The notes below the pieces were generated by a model. The model searched no databases. It saw only the letters and a list, made by a program, of their open reading frames with translations, and was not told the origin of the DNA. The position numbers and the translations under genes were made by a program. A DNA stretch of 64,000 bases, taken from JBCBDX01 sp039822005 (lineage in GTDB: Bacteria; Pseudomonadota; Alphaproteobacteria; Rhizobiales; Rhizobiaceae). Numbering within the stretch: position 1 is the first letter of the stretch; each line of letters opens with the position of its first letter. Positions 17,153 to 26,144 of the stretch are shown in pieces. The stretch lies in NCBI GenBank assembly GCA_039822005.1, contig JBCBMZ010000008.1, positions 62,001 to 126,000 on the forward strand, read 5' to 3'.

Positions 17153-18175
17153 TCAGGCGTGGACGGAAATCAACCGATTAAATTCTTCGCGCAACCGAAA
17201 CATGTCATGATCCGCTTGCGAATGCGACAACAAGCTGGTTGCTCGTTCTGCCCGATCCAGCGCTTTGCCATCCAACCATGGCGAAGCTGCGGCGACCGGT
17301 GCCATCTCGTCCATCACACCATTACAGTGTAAAACGATATCGCAGCCCGCAGCAAAGGATGCGGTGGTTCTATCCGCAAAATCCCCAGAAAGTGCACGCA
17401 TTGATAGATCGTCGGTCATCAAGAGGCCGTCAAACCCAATAAATCCGCGCACGACCGAATCAATTACCTCTTTTGAGGTGGTTGCGGGATTTGCAGCGTC
17501 GATGTCCGCGTAGACCACATGCGCACTCATGGCCATGGGCAGATCGGCATGTTGACGAAAAGGGGCAAAATCGATGTCTTCCAGCGTTTTACGATCAGCC
17601 TCAACAACCGGGAGTGCTTTGTGGCTATCCACCGCCGCGCGCCCGTGGCCGGGGATGTGCTTCATGACCGGCAGAACACCGGCGGCCAGCAAGCCATTGG
17701 CAGCGGCGCGCCCAATGTCAGCCACCATCGCAGGTTCATGGCCATAGGCGCGATCGCCGATCACATCGTGGGCGCCCGGCACCGGCACATCCAGAACCGG
17801 CAGGCAATCTGCGTTGATACCCAATGGTAGCAGGTCTTCAGCGTGCAAAAGGCTCATTTCATAAGCCGCCCGACGTCCTGCCTGTTGATCACGCTTATAG
17901 ATCTCACCCAAAACGGCCCCAGCCGGATAGCGCTGCGCGATCGGTTCTCTCACGCGTTGAACCCGACCGCCTTCCTGATCAATAAATACCGGCGCATTTT
18001 CCCGCTCGACAACGGCACGGAACTGATCGGTCAGCGCTTTTATTTCGGTAGCTTCACCAATGTTCCGGGCAAAAAGGATGAGGCCCCACGGCTTGTGTTC
18101 AGCAAAAAACGCGATCTCCTGGGGGGTCAAGACGGTTCCTGCACACCCAAGGATCATGGCTTTGGCCGTGGTCAT
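17153..18175 (-). CDS. nagZ: Beta-N-acetylhexosaminidase NagZ
   Basis: 340-residue glycoside hydrolase family 3 enzyme that removes N-acetylglucosamine from muropeptides in cytoplasmic peptidoglycan recycling. Diagnostic motifs are IDQEGGRVQRV (about 67), the mobile catalytic loop KHIPGHGRAAVDSHKALP with its Asp-His dyad (about 172-189), and LLMTDDLSM carrying the nucleophile aspartate (about 254). No signal peptide. Products of NagZ induce AmpC beta-lactamases in other bacteria; no ampC or ampR is in the window. Confidence 0.95.
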   Translation of the reverse strand: MTTAKAMILGCAGTVLTPQEIAFFAEHKPWGLILFARNIGEATEIKALTDQFRAVVERENAPVFIDQEGGRVQRVREPIAQRYPAGAVLGEIYKRDQQAGRRAAYEMSLLHAEDLLPLGINADCLPVLDVPVPGAHDVIGDRAYGHEPAMVADIGRAAANGLLAAGVLPVMKHIPGHGRAAVDSHKALPVVEADRKTLEDIDFAPFRQHADLPMAMSAHVVYADIDAANPATTSKEVIDSVVRGFIGFDGLLMTDDLSMRALSGDFADRTTASFAAGCDIVLHCNGVMDEMAPVAAASPWLDGKALDRAERATSLLSHSQADHDMFRLREEFNRLISVHA

Positions 18176-18219
18176 TGAAACTCTCCCGTGTTCAGCGGTT
18201 TGTCACGCGTGCAGCCAGC

Positions 18220-20646
18220 TTAGCGCGTGACAATACAATCGCCACCGGCTGCCTTGTAGCGAGAACACAAGCTGTTGGCATCTTCAAGCGACGAAGCATC
18301 CACCTGCACACGGTAGAACGTGCCGCGATCGGGAATTTGAGCCGCGCGAATGGACACACCGCGTCCGCCCAGAACGCTTCTGAACTGGGAAAGCAGGTTG
18401 GCCGATGTTTGCTGTGCGGCAACTTGGGTGGGCAATGACGCGATTTGAACCTTGAAATCACCGCCGGAGAGCGCGGCGGTTTCAGTCGCCACGGACGTCT
18501 CGGCGGGCGTTGGCACCGCGGCCGGCGCAGCCGCAACCTGTTGGGGCGCGGGTTCATCATTGACGACATTAACGGGTTGATCGACGGGGCGGCTTGGAAT
18601 GCCGTTCGGTGAAAACACCTGTGTCTGCACGCGGCGTACCGGAACCTCGCCTTCTTGCGCACTCGCATCCGGCGCCGGTGGTTGGAAAACCACGCCGGTT
18701 TCGGTCGACGCAGGCGGTTCTACCGCGGGCGGTGCCACTACCTGTGGCGCACTATTATCCACCGGCTCTGTGGCAGGCGGTTCGGTCGCGGCAACCTCAA
18801 CGGGTGGTTCTTCAATTGGACGTTCTTCCAGCGTACCATCGGGACGGACAACAAGCGTGCGTACACGGCGTGGCGTAATCGAACCATCTTCGGTCTCGAC
18901 AGTCGTCCCGACATCAGTCGGGATGTCCGGCAAAAGCCGCTCTTCAGATTTCGGCTGCTCGGTTGTCGGCAAACCTGCCAGGTCAACCGGCTCCTGCGAT
19001 GTGGCAACCAACGAAGGTTGCGATGGCGCTTGCGCCCCGTCATTGCCCGCAAAAACCGCGCTATCTTGATTGGGAACTTCAGTCCCGCCGGGGTTTTCAG
19101 GACGCACTTTGATCGGCTCAGGATCAGCTTCAACGATCACCGGGCCTGCGCTATCGTCACCGGTACCGCCAGCGAATAGGAACAAACCAAGCGCACCGGC
19201 AACCGCGATCGAACCAACAATGGCCGCTATTTTCAATCCGCGCTGGTTTTTTTCTTCCGGCACCGCTTCCAGCTCTGGCATCTCCAGATCAGCTTCCATC
19301 TCGTGGGCCAGATCATCAAAATCGGTATTTGTACGGGCCTGCGCGTCATGGGCGACAAATTCCATGTCCCGCGCCAACTCCGCCTCGAAACGCACCTCAT
19401 CAAAGGCGTCGTCCAGTGTAAGGTCCAAGCCTTGGTCCGCGTTGGCATGAACAGAACCGGCTTGGGCAGCCGCTAACGCCCCAACGACAACACTGCCATC
19501 GCCCCCTTCTTCATAACCACGGCCGACATCCACCTTGTCGAAATCGCCCTCGATAGGAAGATCAAAATCGGATAGATCGAGATCTTCTTCCAAGTTGATT
19601 TCCTGCGTCTGCAATGTCGGTGCCATCGCCAGAGCTTCCGGCGCACCTGAAAACTCTTGTTCAAACGGTTGTTCGACTGGTGCTTCAAGGGGCTCATCGC
19701 CCATGATTCCGAGCAACTCATCCAACGGATCGGTTTCCAACTCGTCGTCTGCCTGCATTTCTGACGCATCATTTGCGGTCTGTTGCGTCTCATCAGGCAC
19801 ATCATCAAAGATGTTTTCACCGGCAAGCGCATTTTCAAAAAGCGCGTCAATGTCCAAATCATCGACCTCAGACGTGACCAGACTTTCTTGTGGCGCCGCT
19901 TCCGTTAACGGCTTCTCATCGGCAGAAGAAATTTGCTCGATCTCAGCGGCAATGGCCTCTTCAAGATCAATTTGGTCGTCATCCGGCAAATCCAATTGCG
20001 GCTCAGTGTAGATCGAGCCGCCGGGATCAAGCAAGCTTTGGTCAGTGTTGAAATTTTGGGCCAGCCCTTCATCGGCCAATGCCGTTTCCATCAACACCCG
20101 CGCTTCCTGTTCGGAAAGCGGCACTTCTTCAATGACTGGTGCCTGATCGTCGATTTGCGCAGCGGTAGGCGCCTGATCGGTATTGACGCCTTGCTGGTTG
20201 CCTAACAATGCCTCAAGCTCATCTTCAAGACTTGGCGTTGCCGGGTCCTCAAAGGTCTGTTCGGGTAAAGCCTCATTGAAGGCTTCAGCCAGTGTCAAAT
20301 CCGGCGCTTGCGCCGTGACGTCGCCCATATCCGGCTCTGGTAAGACGAGATCGGCTTCATCGGAAACGGGCGAATCAGGCTCAGTCGCAGCGGCTGGGTC
20401 AACACCGAGCTCGGCCAGCAACGCCTGCTCAAGATCAGCCGGCATCTCGACCGCAACGGCCGCGGACGCTTCCTCAACAAGGGGCATCACAAAAGATTGC
20501 ACCTCAACCTGCTGATTTTCAGCGTAAAAACCTGTGTCGGAGGTATCTTCTACTTCAGACGTCGCCTCTTCGGTCAGGCGCAAAAGTTCCGCAAACGGAT
20601 CGTCCTGCGCAACTGAATCATGTTTAATCTCACCGGAATCGCTCAT
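18220..20646 (-). CDS. SPOR-domain membrane protein with a long acidic cytoplasmic region
   Basis: 808 residues. The first 470 are extremely acidic and low complexity, rich in Glu, Asp, Ala and Gln, with recurring LDELLGIM- and DIDALFENAL-like short helices. A single transmembrane helix (GLKIAAIVGSIAVAGALGLFLFAG, about 472-495) is followed by a Pro/Val/Glu-rich periplasmic linker. A C-terminal SPOR domain (about 730-808, starting GDFKVQIASLPT) should bind denuded glycan at the division septum. It occupies the usual argS-SPOR-nagZ slot of Rhizobiales. The long acidic part may contact cytoplasmic division proteins, which is inference. Confidence 0.9.
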   Translation of the reverse strand: MSDSGEIKHDSVAQDDPFAELLRLTEEATSEVEDTSDTGFYAENQQVEVQSFVMPLVEEASAAVAVEMPADLEQALLAELGVDPAAATEPDSPVSDEADLVLPEPDMGDVTAQAPDLTLAEAFNEALPEQTFEDPATPSLEDELEALLGNQQGVNTDQAPTAAQIDDQAPVIEEVPLSEQEARVLMETALADEGLAQNFNTDQSLLDPGGSIYTEPQLDLPDDDQIDLEEAIAAEIEQISSADEKPLTEAAPQESLVTSEVDDLDIDALFENALAGENIFDDVPDETQQTANDASEMQADDELETDPLDELLGIMGDEPLEAPVEQPFEQEFSGAPEALAMAPTLQTQEINLEEDLDLSDFDLPIEGDFDKVDVGRGYEEGGDGSVVVGALAAAQAGSVHANADQGLDLTLDDAFDEVRFEAELARDMEFVAHDAQARTNTDFDDLAHEMEADLEMPELEAVPEEKNQRGLKIAAIVGSIAVAGALGLFLFAGGTGDDSAGPVIVEADPEPIKVRPENPGGTEVPNQDSAVFAGNDGAQAPSQPSLVATSQEPVDLAGLPTTEQPKSEERLLPDIPTDVGTTVETEDGSITPRRVRTLVVRPDGTLEERPIEEPPVEVAATEPPATEPVDNSAPQVVAPPAVEPPASTETGVVFQPPAPDASAQEGEVPVRRVQTQVFSPNGIPSRPVDQPVNVVNDEPAPQQVAAAPAAVPTPAETSVATETAALSGGDFKVQIASLPTQVAAQQTSANLLSQFRSVLGGRGVSIRAAQIPDRGTFYRVQVDASSLEDANSLCSRYKAAGGDCIVTR

Positions 20647-20727
20647 CGCTCAACCCTTGTACACTTACCCAACGGCCCTCGCCGCATCACGCTATGCCAG
20701 CGCAATATGGGGAAATGGAGGCGAGTT

Positions 20728-22464
20728 TCAGCGCATTTCACGCGGAGCATCCACTCCCAAAATCGACAAACCGGATGACAGGACATTCAACACACCCTGC
20801 ACCAGCGCGAGCCTGGCACCCGTCAATTTTGGGTTGTTAACCTTAACAAACCGTAAGGCCTCCTCGCCAGCTCCCCTGTTCCAGTGACTATGGAACGCGC
20901 TGGCAAGGTCGTAAAGGTAAAACGCGATCCTATGCGGCTCATGTGATTGGGCAGCAGCCTCAACCAATCGGGGATACTCCGTGAGCTTGCGAACGAGCGC
21001 CAGTTCCCCCTCGTCGGTCAACAAAGTCACATCGCCCTGCTCGGGCGGATTTCCGGCAAACTGCTCGCTTGCTTGCCTGAAAACCGAATGACACCGCGCA
21101 TTGGCATACTGGACATAGAAAACCGGGTTGTCTTTGGACTGCTCTGTGACTTTGTCGAAATCGAAATCGAGCGGCTCTGAGTTCTTGCGATAAAGCATCA
21201 TGAAACGCACCGCGTCGCGCCCCACTTCATCAACCACTTCACGAAGGGTAATAAAATTACCCGAGCGTTTCGACATTTTGTACTGTTCGCCATTCTTGAA
21301 CAGCTTCACCAACTGACAGAGCAGGATATTCATTCGTATGCTGTCACCGGCCACCGCCTTCGCCAGCGCTTCCATGCGTTTTACATATCCACCATGGTCA
21401 GCACCCAAAACGAAGATCGTCTCGTCGAAGCCCCGCTCGTACTTGTCATAAAAATAGGCAACATCTGCTGCGAAATAGGTGAACGTCCCGTCGGACTTGA
21501 TGAGCGGTCGGTCTTGATCATCGCCCACATTCGTGGACTTAAACAGCGTTTGCTCGCGGTCTTCCCACTCATCATCGACCTGCCCCTTGGGGGGTGGCAA
21601 TGTTCCCTTGTAGACGTGCCCCTTCATCACAAGTTCGTTGATGGCTGTACGGATGCGCGACCCGTTGCCCTCATGTAGCGTGCGTTCAGAAAAGAATACA
21701 TCATGATGAACGTTCAACGCCGCAAGATCACCGCGGATCATGTCCATCATCGCGTCAATGACGCGCGGTTTCACAAGGGCGAGCGCTTCGTGTTCCGCCA
21801 TGTTCTTCAGTTGAGGCCCGAATTCGTCCGCCAATGCTTGCCCAACCGGCACAAGATATTCACCGGGATAAAGGCCTTCGGGTATCGCGCCAATATCTTC
21901 GCCAAGTGCCTGACGGTATCGCAAGACGGCAGAACGAGCCAGCACCGCGATCTGTGATCCCGCATCATTAGTGTAATATTCTTTGGTGACGTCATGGCCG
22001 GCAAATCCCAGCAGATTGGCCAACACGTCACCGACGACGGCCCCCCGGCAATGGCCCACATGCATGGGACCTGTTGGGTTGGCAGAAACATATTCAACGT
22101 TGATCTTCAGCCCGTCTTCCAGTGTTCGCGCGCCATAGCGCGCGCCGAGCCGGTTGATCGTCACCAATTGCGCGTGCCAAAAGCTGTTCGCCAAGCGCAA
22201 ATTGATAAAGCCGGGCCCGGCGACATCAGCCTGCTGAACATCAGGATCAGCTTTCAGTATCTCGACCAGTCGCTCCGCCAATTCGCGCGGCTTCACGCCC
22301 GCGGCCTTGGACAAGACCATCGCGGCATTTGTCGCCAAGTCGCCATGGGCCGGATCGCGCGGCGGTTCGACATTGATGCGATCAAGCGGCGAGGCCGCAC
22401 AATCAAGATCAAGATCGTCAACAGCGGCGGCAATGCGCGCGCGGAAAGTGGTGAAGACATTCAT
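20728..22464 (-). CDS. argS: Arginine-tRNA ligase
   Basis: 578-residue class I synthetase. The N-terminal Arg-tRNA D-loop-recognising domain covers about 1-110. The HIGH-type motif reads HVGH (135-138, in SANPTGPMHVGHCRGA), and a KMSKR motif is present near residue 396 (YKMSKRSGNF). The DALR anticodon-binding domain ends the protein. It is preceded by dgt 45 bp upstream on the same strand. Confidence 0.97.
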   Translation of the reverse strand: MNVFTTFRARIAAAVDDLDLDCAASPLDRINVEPPRDPAHGDLATNAAMVLSKAAGVKPRELAERLVEILKADPDVQQADVAGPGFINLRLANSFWHAQLVTINRLGARYGARTLEDGLKINVEYVSANPTGPMHVGHCRGAVVGDVLANLLGFAGHDVTKEYYTNDAGSQIAVLARSAVLRYRQALGEDIGAIPEGLYPGEYLVPVGQALADEFGPQLKNMAEHEALALVKPRVIDAMMDMIRGDLAALNVHHDVFFSERTLHEGNGSRIRTAINELVMKGHVYKGTLPPPKGQVDDEWEDREQTLFKSTNVGDDQDRPLIKSDGTFTYFAADVAYFYDKYERGFDETIFVLGADHGGYVKRMEALAKAVAGDSIRMNILLCQLVKLFKNGEQYKMSKRSGNFITLREVVDEVGRDAVRFMMLYRKNSEPLDFDFDKVTEQSKDNPVFYVQYANARCHSVFRQASEQFAGNPPEQGDVTLLTDEGELALVRKLTEYPRLVEAAAQSHEPHRIAFYLYDLASAFHSHWNRGAGEEALRFVKVNNPKLTGARLALVQGVLNVLSSGLSILGVDAPREMR

Positions 22465-22509
22465 GGATTAAGTCACCCGTAATCGCGGGAGGTTGGTTCG
22501 CGAGGGTGG

Positions 22510-23730
22510 CTATCCCAAATCCGGCGTGTGGTCAAACAATCGACGGTGCTCCTTCAGCGCGAAACTATCCGTCATGCCAGCCAGATAATCGGCGACCAAA
22601 CGGGCACGCTCCGGTTCTTCCAACCGGTCAACCTGAGTAGCCCAAGCGACGCTCATGTCTTTGGGGCGCGCGATGAAATAAGAGAACAGATCCTGGACGA
22701 CCGCCTCTGCGCGCTTGCGTAACTCCAAGACGCTTTCGTGGCGATAAAGATTAGAAAAAAGGAATGATTTCAATGACTTTTCCTGACTTGCCATCATCGG
22801 AGAAAACGCCACGAGAGTACGCCCCGCTGCGTGCACGTCATCTACTGAGTATGGCTCAACTTCATTGAGACTGCTCAAGGTCGATGCGATCACATCTTCG
22901 ACCATTCGGGTCATGACACGCCGCGTCATTTCATGAACCCGCCTTTCATTATCAAGGCCCGGATAGAGATCATCGACCTCTTGCAAGGCGGCGCCGGCCA
23001 TCGGCACATCCTTCATCATATCGAGCGTCAGGAGGCCCGAACGCACGCCGTCATCCAAATCATGCGTGTTGTAGGCAATATCGTCGGCAATCGCAGCAAC
23101 CTGCGCTTCAAGGCTAGCATGGCGATCCAGTTCAAGATCATGCAGCGCATTATATTTGAGAATTGATACCGGAACCGGTTCTTTTGCGTTGCCACCGCCG
23201 GATGTTGGGGAGATAAGCGGACCATTGTGCTTGATCAGCCCTTCAAGCGTTTCCCAAGTTAAATTTAGTCCGTCAAACTCCGCATACCGCCTCTCCAGCC
23301 GGGTTACGATCCGGAGCGATTGGGCATTATGTTCAAACCCGCCATAGTCCGTCATCAGTTCATCGAGAACATCCTCGCCAGTATGCCCAAAAGGGGTATG
23401 GCCGAAGTCGTGAACCAGTGCGACAGCCTCTGCCAAGTCATCATCCAACCGAAGTGCACGCGCCAATGAACGCGCGATTTGGGCGACTTCAATGGTGTGC
23501 GTCAGGCGCGTGCGAAAGTGGTCCTGGTCGTGGGCGAAAAATACCTGTGTCTTGTGTTTGAGTCGCCGAAAAGCCGTTGAGTGAATAATCCGGTCACGAT
23601 CCCTTTGAAATGGCGTACGCGTCGGGCTCTCCGCTTCTTCCAACAATCGTCCGCGCGATCGGGCCGGAAAAGATGCAAAAGGCGCCCTATCCTCTCCGCC
23701 AAAGCCTATATCGTTGAACTCTTCGCTCAT
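22510..23730 (-). CDS. dgt: Deoxyguanosinetriphosphate triphosphohydrolase-like HD protein
   Basis: 406 residues from the ATG at 23730 (MSEEFNDIGF), chosen over an ATG ten codons upstream because a purine-rich site precedes it and the family alignment starts here. HD-domain residues are visible: RLTHTIEVAQIARSLAR (His 78) and VHDFGHTPFGHTGED (His-Asp 107-108), with the later NTHDLDDG supplying the second aspartate. The short dNTPase class (type 2) of about 400 residues is common in alphaproteobacteria. The enzyme splits dNTPs to deoxynucleoside and triphosphate. It is divergent from erpA, sharing a 90-bp upstream region. Confidence 0.93.
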   Translation of the reverse strand: MSEEFNDIGFGGEDRAPFASFPARSRGRLLEEAESPTRTPFQRDRDRIIHSTAFRRLKHKTQVFFAHDQDHFRTRLTHTIEVAQIARSLARALRLDDDLAEAVALVHDFGHTPFGHTGEDVLDELMTDYGGFEHNAQSLRIVTRLERRYAEFDGLNLTWETLEGLIKHNGPLISPTSGGGNAKEPVPVSILKYNALHDLELDRHASLEAQVAAIADDIAYNTHDLDDGVRSGLLTLDMMKDVPMAGAALQEVDDLYPGLDNERRVHEMTRRVMTRMVEDVIASTLSSLNEVEPYSVDDVHAAGRTLVAFSPMMASQEKSLKSFLFSNLYRHESVLELRKRAEAVVQDLFSYFIARPKDMSVAWATQVDRLEEPERARLVADYLAGMTDSFALKEHRRLFDHTPDLG

Positions 23731-23820
23731 ATCTTTTTCACCTGTCCCCGCAGTGCGCATCTATTGACCCGGAGGGCACGCGTCCATACTTTGCAAGAGA
23801 AGAATTGGAACGATTGCACC

Positions 23821-24174
23821 ATGACAGCGCATGATAAGAATTTGGCTGGCAAAAACGTGACCATAACCGATGCCTGTTTCGCACGCGTTGCCAAGATATT
23901 GGCTGGCGAAACGGACAAAACCGCGCTTCGCGTTTCTGTCGAAGGCGGTGGCTGCTCAGGCTTTTCATATAAGTTCGATCTGGTTGCTGATAGCGCCGAT
24001 GATGATCTGGTTTTCGAACAGAACGGGGCCACTGTTTTGATCGATGAGCTTTCGTTGGTCTATATGGAAGGCTCGCAAATCGATTTTGTCGATGATTTGA
24101 TGGGACAATCATTCAAAATCAGCAACCCGAACGCCGTCGCCTCCTGCGGTTGCGGAACAAGTTTCTCGATTTAA
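23821..24174 (+). CDS. erpA: Iron-sulfur cluster insertion protein ErpA/IscA type
   Basis: 117-residue A-type carrier that hands [Fe-S] clusters to apoproteins. The three conserved cysteines are Cys45 (GGGCSGFSY), Cys109 and Cys111 (ASCGCGTSF). The start at 23821 (MTAHDKNLAG) is taken because the longer in-frame reading upstream overlaps the dgt start and has no family similarity. The stop overlaps the xth start by one base (TAATG), so the two are translationally coupled, an arrangement common in Rhizobiales. Confidence 0.95.
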   Translation: MTAHDKNLAGKNVTITDACFARVAKILAGETDKTALRVSVEGGGCSGFSYKFDLVADSADDDLVFEQNGATVLIDELSLVYMEGSQIDFVDDLMGQSFKISNPNAVASCGCGTSFSI

Positions 24175-24962
24175 TGCCGCTGAAAATCGCCACCTGGAAC
24201 ATCAACGGCGTGAAAGCGCGCATTGATACCGTAAAGTCTTGGCTGGAACAATCGCAGCCGGACATTGTGTGCCTACAGGAAATCAAATCCGTTGATGAGA
24301 ATTTCCCTCGCATGGAGTTTGAGGCGCTGGGTTACAATGTGGAAACCCACGGCCAAAAAGGCTTTAACGGCGTTGCCATTTTTTCCAAACTTCCCTTCGA
24401 TGAAGTCAATCGCGGTCTGCCCGGCGATGATGAGGACGACCAGGCACGTTTTATCGAAGGCGTTTTCTCAATTGATAGCCGAGTTTTGCGTCTCGTTTCT
24501 CTGTACCTGCCCAATGGCAATCCGGTCACCGAAGACCGAAAATTCGGCTACAAGCTGCGCTGGATGAAACGGTTGGAAGCCTTTGCGGCCGAGCGGCTGG
24601 CGCTGGAAGAAGCCCTCATTCTGGCTGGCGATTATAATGTGATCCCGATGCCTGAGGATTGCCACGATCCCGCCGCTTGGGAGGGAGACGCGCTTTTTCG
24701 CCCCGAAAGCCGAGAACAGTTCCGCAGACTGACCCATATGGGCTTTACCGACGCTTTGCGGGCAACCAGCGATGCAGTTGCCTATACTTTCTGGGACTAT
24801 CAGGCAGGGGCTTGGCAAAAGGATCACGGCATACGGATCGATCATCTCATGTGCTCTGCAGAGGCCATGGACATGGTCGAGGCAGTGGACGTGGAAAAAT
24901 ATGTACGCGGCTGGGAAAAACCGTCTGACCATGTGCCTGTAGTTGCGCGCCTGTCCTCATGA
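24174..24962 (+). CDS. xth: Exodeoxyribonuclease III
   Basis: 262 residues, an AP endonuclease and 3'-5' exonuclease of the base-excision pathway. Motifs: the N-terminal MPLKIATWNINGVKARI, LQEIKS with the metal-binding glutamate (about 35), GDYNVIP (about 150) and the C-terminal SDHVPVVA with the catalytic Asp-His (about 253). The start at the TAATG junction is favoured over an in-frame ATG eight codons upstream, because the family begins with (M)xxKIATWN. Confidence 0.95.
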   Translation: MPLKIATWNINGVKARIDTVKSWLEQSQPDIVCLQEIKSVDENFPRMEFEALGYNVETHGQKGFNGVAIFSKLPFDEVNRGLPGDDEDDQARFIEGVFSIDSRVLRLVSLYLPNGNPVTEDRKFGYKLRWMKRLEAFAAERLALEEALILAGDYNVIPMPEDCHDPAAWEGDALFRPESREQFRRLTHMGFTDALRATSDAVAYTFWDYQAGAWQKDHGIRIDHLMCSAEAMDMVEAVDVEKYVRGWEKPSDHVPVVARLSS

Positions 24963-25041
24963 ACTGAGACTTTGCGGCCGAAGATTTGCCAAAACCACAC
25001 TCTTGTGAGACGGTTTACGATCAACACTGGGGGAGTATCCC

Positions 25042-25284
25042 ATGAGATTGGGTCTGGTTTTATTGCTACTTTCGGGATTAGGGGTCACTAGCGCCCTTGG
25101 TCAGGCCACGCACCGCAGTTATGGTGATTGCACGTGCCGCTATCAGGGCGCTGACTTTCACGAAGGTGAAACGATCTGCGCCAACGTAAGTGGCAAGCAG
25201 GTAACGATGCGGTGCGGTCGCGTTCTCAACAACACATCGTGGAAAAGAATGAAAGAGGGCTGCGAAACCAACAACTTGTCATGA
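25042..25284 (+). CDS. Small exported cysteine-rich protein, unknown function
   Basis: 80 residues: a clear signal peptide (about 1-22, cleavage likely after SALG-Q) and a mature part of about 58 residues with five cysteines (in CTCRY, TICAN, MRCGR and EGCET), consistent with two disulfides and one free thiol in the periplasm. A GGGGGAG-type ribosome site lies about 10 bp upstream of the ATG. The gene stands alone between xth and the convergent exoR. I do not recognise a named family. Confidence 0.6.
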   Translation: MRLGLVLLLLSGLGVTSALGQATHRSYGDCTCRYQGADFHEGETICANVSGKQVTMRCGRVLNNTSWKRMKEGCETNNLS

Positions 25285-25310
25285 TTGCCTAATTCAAGCC
25301 CTTACCTGCT

Positions 25311-26144
25311 TCAGCGGGAAGCAAGATTGGTTTCGACAATAACTGCAGCTTTGCGGCGCTCAGCTTCATTGGAGATCGCGAACGCCTCCTCCTGAAGCGC
25401 GCGGATCCACTCGCGTTCATGCCCTGCGGAAATCTGAAGCGCCTCCGTCAGAAGCGCTAACCCGTCAACACTTCGACCGGACTGGAAATAAAGCTTTCCA
25501 AGCATCGCTTTGGCACCGGCATGACCTTTTTTGGCAGCCTGATTAAACCAGCGCGCAGCTTGGCGTTCACCCTGCTCGCTGGACCGGTCCCGCAAATGGA
25601 ACAGGCCGATTTCAAACTGGGCGCTTGGCTCTCCAAAGCTCGTCGCTGCCAGCCAATAAAGTTCGCGCGCACGCCCCGGATCCGCATCGACCCGCGTTCC
25701 GGGAATACCTGACTGAAAGTAACCGGCCAACGACACAAGCGCATTGGCGATGAAGGCCTGATCCTGTGAACCGGGCTCAGCACCATCGCGCACAATATCT
25801 TCAAACAATTTGAAGGCTTCGTAGTCGTTTTCAGCAACACCGTCGCCTTCGGCATACATGTGTGCCAGCTTCCAGCGAGCACCGCTATGGCCTTGTTCAG
25901 CCAATGTCCGGTAGGCTTCAAACGCCTCGTTCTTCTGGCCTTTTTTGTACGCTTGAAGGCCAAGACGCAAACGCAAAACGACGCTGTTCTCGTTACCGTC
26001 AACGCCAACAGTCGATCCCTGACGATTTACCGTCACACCAGCGTCGGCTGCCGGGGAATGGGGCGACACGAACAGCACAGACGCTGCAACAAGACTGCCG
26101 CGTACCATATTCAACTTGCTAGGCTTACCGGATAATATCATCAT
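25311..26144 (-). CDS. exoR: ExoR-like periplasmic Sel1-repeat regulator
   Basis: 277 residues with an N-terminal signal (hydrophobic stretch about 14-30) and Sel1/TPR repeats such as AYKKGQKNEAFEAYRTLAEQGHSGARWKLAHMYAEGDGVAENDYEAFKLF (about 65-115). The closest protein I can recall is rhizobial ExoR, the periplasmic inhibitor of the ExoS/ChvG-ChvI two-component system that controls exopolysaccharide and motility; residue-level similarity through the repeats is strong. The start ATG overlaps the ilvD stop by one base (TGATG), so it is probably coupled to ilvD. An ATG 12 codons further in could also serve. Confidence 0.8.
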   Translation of the reverse strand: MMILSGKPSKLNMVRGSLVAASVLFVSPHSPAADAGVTVNRQGSTVGVDGNENSVVLRLRLGLQAYKKGQKNEAFEAYRTLAEQGHSGARWKLAHMYAEGDGVAENDYEAFKLFEDIVRDGAEPGSQDQAFIANALVSLAGYFQSGIPGTRVDADPGRARELYWLAATSFGEPSAQFEIGLFHLRDRSSEQGERQAARWFNQAAKKGHAGAKAMLGKLYFQSGRSVDGLALLTEALQISAGHEREWIRALQEEAFAISNEAERRKAAVIVETNLASR

